NCBI GenBank assembly: GCA_016297895.1
Contig: JAEDFS010000012.1
Span: 1 to 46,475 of the forward strand
Reading direction: 5' to 3'
DNA: 46,475 nucleotides
Source of the DNA: Marvinbryantia sp.
Lineage (GTDB): Bacteria > Bacillota > Clostridia > Lachnospirales > Lachnospiraceae
The position numbers were made by a program, and so were the translations under genes. The notes below the pieces were generated by a model. That model was not told where the DNA came from and made no database searches. It saw nothing but the letters and a program-made list of their open reading frames with translations. Shown piece after piece: positions 41,472 to 46,475 of this stretch. Numbering within the stretch: position 1 is the first letter of the stretch; every line of letters starts with the position of its first letter.

Positions 41472-42212
41472 TCAGATCACTTTACTTAAAAATGCCTTCA
41501 GTCGTTCATTCTTCGGGTTGCCGAAAAATTCATCCGGTGCCCCCTCTTCCAGCACCTTTCCTTCTGCCATAAACAGAATCCTGTCTGCCACTTCTCTGGC
41601 AAACCCCATTTCATGAGTGACCACCACCATAGTCATATGTTCTTTGGCCAATTCTCTCATAACACTTAATACTTCCCCGACCATCTCCGGATCCAGTGCT
41701 GAGGTGGGTTCATCAAAGAGCATCACTTCCGGCTTCATACAAAGTGCCCTCACGATCGCTACTCTCTGCTTCTGCCCTCCGGAAAGCTGGCTTGGATAAG
41801 CCTGAGCCCTGTCCTCCAGTCCCACACGCTTCAAAAGATTCATAGCCTCTGCTTCCGCCTGCTCCCTGCTGACACCCTGCAGCTTCATAGGTGCGATCGT
41901 CAGATTTTTAAGGATCGTCATATGAGGGAACAGATTAAAATGCTGAAATACCATTCCCATTTTCTGACGGTGTATATTAATATTGACCTTCGGATCCATC
42001 AGATCCGTGCCGCCAAAATAAATGTGTCCTCCCGTAGGATCCTCCAACCGGTTCAGACATCGAAGAAATGTACTTTTTCCGGAACCGGACGGTCCTACAA
42101 TAAAAACCACTTCTCCCCGTCTGATCTCAGTCGATACCCCGTTTAAGGCATGCACACTTTCAAATTGTTTTTTCAGATCTTCCACCCGGATCAAAGGTTC
42201 ATTAACGTTCAC
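41472..42212 (-). CDS. glnQ: Polar amino-acid ABC transporter ATPase, GTG start
   Basis: This is a 246-residue ATPase with Walker A GPSGSGKST, Q-loop MVFQHFNLFPHMT, signature LSGGQKQR, Walker B VMLFDEPTSALDPE and H-loop VTHEMGFA, all typical of GlnQ/HisP-type proteins. The start is GTG at 42212, with AGGAGG 10 bases upstream, overlapping the permease by 11 bases. Together with the next two genes upstream it makes a full importer. The substrate (glutamine, cystine or other) is not decided. Confidence 0.94.
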   Translation of the reverse strand: MNVNEPLIRVEDLKKQFESVHALNGVSTEIRRGEVVFIVGPSGSGKSTFLRCLNRLEDPTGGHIYFGGTDLMDPKVNINIHRQKMGMVFQHFNLFPHMTILKNLTIAPMKLQGVSREQAEAEAMNLLKRVGLEDRAQAYPSQLSGGQKQRVAIVRALCMKPEVMLFDEPTSALDPEMVGEVLSVMRELAKEHMTMVVVTHEMGFAREVADRILFMAEGKVLEEGAPDEFFGNPKNERLKAFLSKVI

Positions 42213-42894
42213 TGTTTCTAAGCCTCCTCTCCAGTAAAGAAACCAGTTTGCTGAACAGCAGTACCAGCGCCAGATATATCAGAGCCACTGCGATCAGCGG
42301 CATAAATGCGTCATACGTACGGCTCCGGATCAGATCGCCTCCCTTGGTCAGATCTTCCAGTGCAATATATCCTGCCACGGAAGTTTCCTTCAGAAGAACA
42401 ATGAATTCGTTTGCCAATGCCGGAAGCACATTTTTAAATACCTGGGGCAGAATGATATAGATCATTGTCTGAGGATAATTAAACCCCAGACTTCTTCCTG
42501 CCTCAAACTGCCCGTTATCAATGGACATAATACCGCCCCGGATGATCTCTGCCACATAGGCACCGGAATTCAGACCAAATGCCAGAATCGCCACAAAGGT
42601 CTTATCAATTTTCACAGAACCAAAGATCACAAAATAAATGATCAAAAGCTGTACCACTACCGGTGTTCCTCTGACAACAGTCAGATAAAGCTTACAAATA
42701 GAATTCAATATTTTAAGCTTTCCTGTCTTGTCACAGGTGGACCGGCATACAGCGATCAGAAATCCAAGCAGGATTCCGATCAGGACAGCAAAAAATGTGA
42801 CTACCAGCGTTGTCTTTAATCCGTTTAACAGATAAAGCCAACGATCATCCATAATAAAATTGAGATAAAATCTATCCGCAAATGACTGTAACAT
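42202..42894 (-). CDS. Polar amino-acid ABC transporter permease
   Basis: This 230-residue permease of the HisM/GlnP type has five helices: about 22-44, 60-85, 90-110, 155-175 and 195-218. The first segment YLLNGLKTTLVVTFFAVLIG and the loop RSTCDKTGKLKI precede VVRGTPVVVQLLIIYFVIFG. The EAA-type loop is GRSLGFNYPQTMIYIILPQ, followed by FIVLLKETSVAGYIALEDLT. It lies 26 bases after the binding protein. A single permease gene implies a homodimeric channel. Confidence 0.94.
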   Translation of the reverse strand: MLQSFADRFYLNFIMDDRWLYLLNGLKTTLVVTFFAVLIGILLGFLIAVCRSTCDKTGKLKILNSICKLYLTVVRGTPVVVQLLIIYFVIFGSVKIDKTFVAILAFGLNSGAYVAEIIRGGIMSIDNGQFEAGRSLGFNYPQTMIYIILPQVFKNVLPALANEFIVLLKETSVAGYIALEDLTKGGDLIRSRTYDAFMPLIAVALIYLALVLLFSKLVSLLERRLRNSER

Positions 42895-42920
42895 ATCCTA
42901 TCCTTTTCTGATCTGCCTGC

Positions 42921-43691
42921 TTATGCTTCTGTTTCGGTTTCTGTTTCAGCTTCCTCTGCCTCACCGTCGCCGATGTATTTGGCAACCACTTCGTCAAATT
43001 TTCCGTTCTCTTTCAGTGTGTTCAGAGCTGTATTTACTTTTTCCAGAAGCTCTTCATTGTCTTTTGCGATTGCGATTGCATATTCTTCCTCTGTGAAAGC
43101 CTCATCGACCAGTTTGATTCCTTCGTTCTGCTCAACAAATACCTTTGCCGGCTCACCGTCGATTACAACTGCGTCAACTTTACCCTGAAGGAGAGCCTGT
43201 ACTGCCTCAAAGCCCTTGTTATAACGCTCGATGGTTGCATCTTCTACATCCTCTACATAGATGTCGCCTGTGGTACCAAGCTGAACACCGATGGTCTTTC
43301 CTGCCAGGTCATCCGGTGTAGCGATGTCACTGTCTTCCGCAACGATGATCATCTGTGTAGCTGTTGTATAGGGATCTGTAAAGTTTACAGTCATTTTTCT
43401 TTCTTCTGTAACTGTAATACCTGCCATTGCAATATCTGCTTTTCCGCTCTGAACAGCTGCCAGTACAGAATCAAATGCCATATCTTCAATTTCCAGCGTC
43501 ATACCCAGTTCTTCTGCGATCAGTGCTGCCACTTCTGCATCGATACCAACGATCTCATCTCCCTCATGGTATTCATAAGGCGGGAATTCTGCATTTGTAG
43601 CCATTACAAGCACATCTCCTTCTGCCATGACAGAAGCACCGCATGCGCTGATCATGGTTCCTGCTAAAACTGCTGCTAATAATTTTTTCAT
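42921..43691 (-). CDS. Polar amino-acid ABC transporter binding lipoprotein
   Basis: This is a 256-residue family 3 binding protein. The leader has a lipobox, ISAC with Cys17, so it is probably lipid-anchored, unlike the other three binding proteins of the window. Blocks seen are ATNAEFPPYEYHEGDEIVGI, DIAMAGITVTEERKMTVNFT, VQLGTTGDIYVED and FDEVVAKYIGDGE. The C-terminus has an unusual acidic tail of Glu/Thr/Ala repeats (about 242-256). It is the first gene of the operon, with AGGAGGAAAGAATT before ATG. Confidence 0.93.
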   Translation of the reverse strand: MKKLLAAVLAGTMISACGASVMAEGDVLVMATNAEFPPYEYHEGDEIVGIDAEVAALIAEELGMTLEIEDMAFDSVLAAVQSGKADIAMAGITVTEERKMTVNFTDPYTTATQMIIVAEDSDIATPDDLAGKTIGVQLGTTGDIYVEDVEDATIERYNKGFEAVQALLQGKVDAVVIDGEPAKVFVEQNEGIKLVDEAFTEEEYAIAIAKDNEELLEKVNTALNTLKENGKFDEVVAKYIGDGEAEEAETETETEA

Positions 43692-43729
43692 AATTCTTTC
43701 CTCCTGTTATCTTCATATTTATGATACAT

Positions 43730-43758
43730 AAGCTACCACTTCTTTTTCTGTTTGTCAA
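43730..43758 (-). promoter_or_regulatory. Promoter of the amino-acid transporter operon
   Basis: On the minus strand a perfect TTGACA (-35) and a weaker TAGCTT (-10) have a 17-base spacer, 38 bases upstream of the ATG at 43691. Confidence 0.5.
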
Positions 43759-43784
43759 TGAATTTATCCAATCCATACCGCATA

Positions 43785-43817
43785 TTTATGCACAAAATTA
43801 CTGTTTGTGTGCATAAA
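43785..43817. repeat. Inverted repeat upstream of the amino-acid transporter promoter
   Basis: TTTATGCACA (43785-43794) and TGTGCATAAA (43808-43817) are a perfect ten-bp inverted repeat with a 13-base spacer. The left arm also overlaps GCATA-TT-TATGC (43780-43791). It lies 26 bases upstream of the -35, which suits an operator. The regulator is unknown. Confidence 0.45.
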
Positions 43818-43845
43818 AACAGGAGGCCTCTCCGGTCTCCCGTTT
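43817..43845 (-). terminator. Intrinsic terminator of the M15-peptidase gene
   Basis: On the minus strand AAACGGGAG pairs with CTCCTGTTT (one G-U) with a further inner GG/CC, and TTTTTATG follows. It lies 20 bases past the stop of the gene at 43866. Confidence 0.75.
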
Positions 43846-43865
43846 CCGGTTCATTTTCATTTTTA

Positions 43866-44888
43866 TCAGGTTCCAAAATAGGAAAAATGCATATAATCTT
43901 TACTGTTTCCCCAGTCTCCCTGACTGAATCCGTATTTTGCAAAAATTTTTGCCACTTCACCGTCTTTCGGAATGGAATAGGGATCTTCACCCGGCTTCCA
44001 GTACTTTCCTGCCGTGATCTTTCCGGTGGCTACATTTACCATATAGTTCTCTGTCCAGTTAATATCCACTGCAGTACCGGTGTTATGCTCCGAATGACCA
44101 CCTCTCCAGTCATATCCGCCCAGCTCATGAATAGGGAATTGTTCCTTACCCTCATAGATTTCCTTAAAAATCTGCTTATAGGTCTCCGCCAGATTTTTAT
44201 GTACTTTAATGGTCCAGGTCCTGGTGATTTTCTCACCGCTTTTTCCATTCTTAAAATCCCAGGTCTTTACCGTAATGGATACCATATTTGCAGCCGCCTG
44301 GGACGAACTGGTATAATATCCACCCGGATATCTCAGCTTCAATGATGCATCACCAAAGACCAGCTTATATTTCTGTGCCGTGGTAGGATTGACCAGGATC
44401 TGTGAACTTGTCTGGCTCTGATTTGATGTATTGCTGCTGTTGTTTGTGGTACTTGAAACACCAGAGTTCAGATTCGTTGTATTTCCGGTATTTGACGTCG
44501 TTTTTTTGATGTATCCGTAGGCGTATGAGGAAAGCTTGCCGTAATAGACCTTCTTTCCCGCCTTTTTATAGGCACGCACCATATAGGAATACGCTTTTCC
44601 GGCTTTTCTTCCGGAGATCGTACAACTTGTTTTGGAAGCTCCGCTGACAGTCTTTACTTTTTTATAAAGCTTGCTTGAAGACGAATAATCTCTGCAGTAA
44701 ATCTGATATCCGGTCACTCCGCTGATTTTTTTCCAGCTTATCTTATGTGCAGAGGTTCCGTATGCGGTCACCTTTACATTTTTCACCTGGGATGGTACTT
44801 TTACCGCTGCCTGAACCGTGATATTTATTCCCAATACACACATCATACAGATCAGCCCCATCAGCAGCTGCTTTCCTTTTCTCATCAT
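43866..44888 (-). CDS. Secreted M15-family peptidase with fibronectin III-like domain
   Basis: This is a 340-residue exported protein. The signal peptide covers about 1-27 (ends VQA). One fibronectin type III-like domain follows (about 33-130, KVPSQVKNVKVTAYGTSAHK, then GYQIYCR and YSYMVRAYKK), then a Ser/Thr/Asn-rich linker (about 131-165), and an M15 peptidase domain at the C-terminus. Zinc ligands His268 and Asp275 are in SEHNTGTAVDIN (family pattern SxHxxGxAxD) and His334 in DYMHFSYFG. Family knowledge: such enzymes cut D-Ala or L-Ala/D-Glu bonds in peptidoglycan. The start is either of two adjacent ATG codons after GGAGGAGAT. It is divergent from the L,D-transpeptidase. Confidence 0.88.
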   Translation of the reverse strand: MMRKGKQLLMGLICMMCVLGINITVQAAVKVPSQVKNVKVTAYGTSAHKISWKKISGVTGYQIYCRDYSSSSKLYKKVKTVSGASKTSCTISGRKAGKAYSYMVRAYKKAGKKVYYGKLSSYAYGYIKKTTSNTGNTTNLNSGVSSTTNNSSNTSNQSQTSSQILVNPTTAQKYKLVFGDASLKLRYPGGYYTSSSQAAANMVSITVKTWDFKNGKSGEKITRTWTIKVHKNLAETYKQIFKEIYEGKEQFPIHELGGYDWRGGHSEHNTGTAVDINWTENYMVNVATGKITAGKYWKPGEDPYSIPKDGEVAKIFAKYGFSQGDWGNSKDYMHFSYFGT

Positions 44889-44916
44889 ATCTCCTCCATC
44901 ATCCGATCTTTTCTAT

Positions 44917-44922
44917 ATTATA
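44917..44922 (-). promoter_or_regulatory. Promoter of the M15-peptidase gene
   Basis: On the minus strand TGT-TATAAT is a consensus extended -10, with a weak -35 (TTTAAA) at 17 bases, about 30 bases upstream of the ATG. Confidence 0.6.
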
Positions 44923-45014
44923 ACATAGATGTAAAATTTTTTAAAGCATTTATTTCATATTTATTACATTTTCATTACTTTTTATCATTCATTTCGGTTT
45001 TCAATACATTGCAT

Positions 45015-45043
45015 TTGACTTTTCCATACTCATTTACTATAAT
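45015..45043 (+). promoter_or_regulatory. Sigma-A promoter of the L,D-transpeptidase gene
   Basis: TTGACT (-35) and TATAAT (-10) have a 17-base spacer. They end 33 bases before the ATG at 45077. Confidence 0.8.
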
Positions 45044-45076
45044 TTATTTAATAAACTTCTATGAAAGAGGAAATGA

Positions 45077-46390
45077 ATGATTATGAAAAGAAACCTAAAA
45101 AAAACCTTCTCACTGTTATTACTCCTGTTGTTCTGTATGGGTATTTCTGTATCCGCAGCAACAGCAAAAACACCGGGTAAAGTAACCGGACTTAAAGCCA
45201 CAAGCAAAGACAACACCATTACGTTAAAATGGAATAAAGCTTCCAATGCTTCCGGATATACGGTCTATCGCATTGATAATGCAACCGGCGCAGAAAAGAA
45301 GTACAGATCTACCACGAAAACCTCACTTACGATCACAAAATGTACATATAATGCAAAATATACCTTCAAAGTAGGTGCATACGGTAAAAACAGCGTGAAA
45401 GGCGAACTTTCCAATGCTGCTTCTGTTACACCGACTCCGGCTAAGCCGACTGTACCGAAGGACTTTTCTCTATCGAGTCTGGGAAACAAAACGGCAACGC
45501 TGAAATGGAGCAAGTCCCAAAACTGCAGCGGCTATATCATCGAGTCTTACGATGCTTCTTCCAAAACCTATAAAACAATAAAAACGATTACTTCCTCTTC
45601 GACCAAAGAAGTAACTCTGCGCAACCTGAAAGCAGATGAAAAATACACTCTTCGAATCAAAAGTTACAGAAAAGTTGGCGGCACGACACTGTACAGCGAT
45701 GTTTCAAATTCAATTTCTTTCACTGCTGTAGCATTCAGCGGTGAGTTAGCGTCCGTCAGATCTGCCCGATATAAAGTAACAGTCAGAACTCCTGTAACGG
45801 TAAAGACCTCTTCCGGAACTTCTATCAAGCTTTCAAAAGGCGTTTCTCTTACTGTTACTGCCAAAACCGGTAAAAACGTAACCGGTTATCTCAAAAAAGG
45901 AACAAAGATTACGATCAGAAGGTCAGCTCTTTCTTATTATGGACTGGATTCCTCTCCTAAAAACGATTATTCCAAGGCAACAAAGGAAATGTATGTAAAC
46001 CTTAAGGGCTACAGCAGTCCTACGAATTATCTGATCTGGGTTTCTCATTATAAGCTGAAAGTAAATGTATTTAAAGGTTCGAAAGGAAAATGGAAACTGG
46101 TACAGACTTTCCCCTGCTGCGTAGGAAAATGGTCCACCCGTACAGCCAAGGGAGTACTGAGGATTCTGAAAAGTATTCCTTACGGAGAATATGGCGGACC
46201 CCATATCTATTTTTCTGTAGGAGTGGCAAATGGCGGAAGTGTTTATGATCCAAGAGGCTGCGCATTCCACAATCAGGTCGACAGCTCTATGAGTAAGGCA
46301 GTTTCCGGTGGCTGTGTCCGTATGCGCCTGAACGATCTCTATTGGCTTTATAATCATTGCAAAGTCGGAACAACGGTTTTATCATATTAA
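45077..46390 (+). CDS. Secreted L,D-transpeptidase (YkuD) with two fibronectin III-like domains
   Basis: This is a 437-residue exported enzyme. The signal peptide covers about 1-27 (ending VSA). Two fibronectin type III-like domains (about 32-118 and 122-212) begin VTGLKATSKDNTITLKW and DFSLSSLGNKTATLKW. An SH3-like region (about 215-275) and a C-terminal YkuD domain follow. The catalytic signature is His398 (CAFHNQ) and Cys413 in SGGCVRM. Family knowledge: these enzymes make 3-3 cross-links in peptidoglycan and are often linked to beta-lactam tolerance. The starts at 45077 and 45083 are both possible after GAGGAA. It is divergent from the M15 peptidase, which shares its domain style. Confidence 0.9.
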   Translation: MIMKRNLKKTFSLLLLLLFCMGISVSAATAKTPGKVTGLKATSKDNTITLKWNKASNASGYTVYRIDNATGAEKKYRSTTKTSLTITKCTYNAKYTFKVGAYGKNSVKGELSNAASVTPTPAKPTVPKDFSLSSLGNKTATLKWSKSQNCSGYIIESYDASSKTYKTIKTITSSSTKEVTLRNLKADEKYTLRIKSYRKVGGTTLYSDVSNSISFTAVAFSGELASVRSARYKVTVRTPVTVKTSSGTSIKLSKGVSLTVTAKTGKNVTGYLKKGTKITIRRSALSYYGLDSSPKNDYSKATKEMYVNLKGYSSPTNYLIWVSHYKLKVNVFKGSKGKWKLVQTFPCCVGKWSTRTAKGVLRILKSIPYGEYGGPHIYFSVGVANGGSVYDPRGCAFHNQVDSSMSKAVSGGCVRMRLNDLYWLYNHCKVGTTVLSY

Positions 46391-46418
46391 CAGAACCATC
46401 CTTCAGGCTTGTGTGAAT

Positions 46419-46474
46419 AAAGGGGGCGTTGCAAAATAGATGAGTAATCATCTATGGAGCAGCGCTCCCTTTTT
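46419..46474 (+). terminator. Complex terminator of the L,D-transpeptidase gene
   Basis: The outer stem pairs AAAGGG with CCCTTT and continues GCG/CGC and TGC/GCA. The inner stem is ATAGATGA/TCATCTAT with loop GTAA. The T-run follows at the window edge. Confidence 0.8.
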
Positions 46475-46475
46475 G

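Noticed and set aside
43692..43865. T-box or other riboswitch upstream of the amino-acid transporter
   Set aside because: The region is too short after the promoter (about 30 bases of leader) and has no T-box sequence.
1..46475. CRISPR array, rRNA genes or prophage module
   Set aside because: No regularly spaced repeats, no rRNA-like stretches and no phage structural genes were seen.

Overview
The window is a chromosomal segment of a spore-forming, Gram-positive anaerobe, most likely a gut Clostridia of the Lachnospiraceae type. The evidence is a complete spoIIA/sigF/spoVA sporulation locus, strong AGGAGG-type ribosome sites, moderate GC, and ABC-transporter gene families with Firmicutes-type signal peptides. 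I cannot name the species from sequence alone. Almost everything lies on the minus strand.

Layout. (1) 1-2.8 kb is a small accessory zone: the C-terminal part of an IS91-type transposase cut by the window edge, about 700 bp of decayed sequence, a tRNA-like gene with a damaged acceptor stem, a coiled-coil hypothetical protein and an XRE regulator. (2) 2.8-7.6 kb holds a zinc-type dehydrogenase and an OmpR-family two-component system, divergent from a secreted beta-helix protein. The shared intergenic region carries two inverted pairs of 11-bp-spaced repeats. (3) 7.6-13.0 kb is a complete peptide/nickel-type ABC transporter (binding protein, two ATPases, two permeases). (4) 13.2-17.0 kb is potABCD for polyamine uptake, with a good sigma-A promoter. 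(5) 17.1-23.7 kb is a sugar locus: binding protein, two permeases, AraC regulator and a YicI-like GH31 alpha-xylosidase, divided by internal terminators.

(6) 24.0-38.2 kb is the most notable region. Read along the minus strand it is spoIIAA-spoIIAB-sigF-spoVAA-spoVAB-spoVAC, then a ten-gene Mrp/Mbh-type cation/proton antiporter cluster, then spoVAD-spoVAE. The spoVA operon is therefore split by about 9.5 kb of ion-transport genes. An intrinsic terminator lies on each side of the antiporter cluster and an extended -10 promoter stands in front of it. Forespore (sigma-G-like) promoter matches stand before spoVAA and before spoVAD, and the second overlaps the 5' arm of the terminator that closes the antiporter operon. 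The cluster keeps the Mbh gene order (E, F, G, MbhD, MbhE+MnhB, C, D) plus three more antiporter-like subunits, but no hydrogenase or dehydrogenase module is present in the window.

(7) 38.3-41.4 kb is folC, an uncatalogued-looking 48-residue protein gene overlapping it, and a zinc-ribbon/TPR membrane protein. (8) 41.4-43.8 kb is a polar amino-acid ABC transporter. (9) 43.8-46.4 kb is a divergent pair of secreted cell-wall enzymes, both carrying fibronectin-type III-like modules: an M15-family peptidase and a YkuD L,D-transpeptidase.

All function calls are from reading the protein sequences. No database search was possible.
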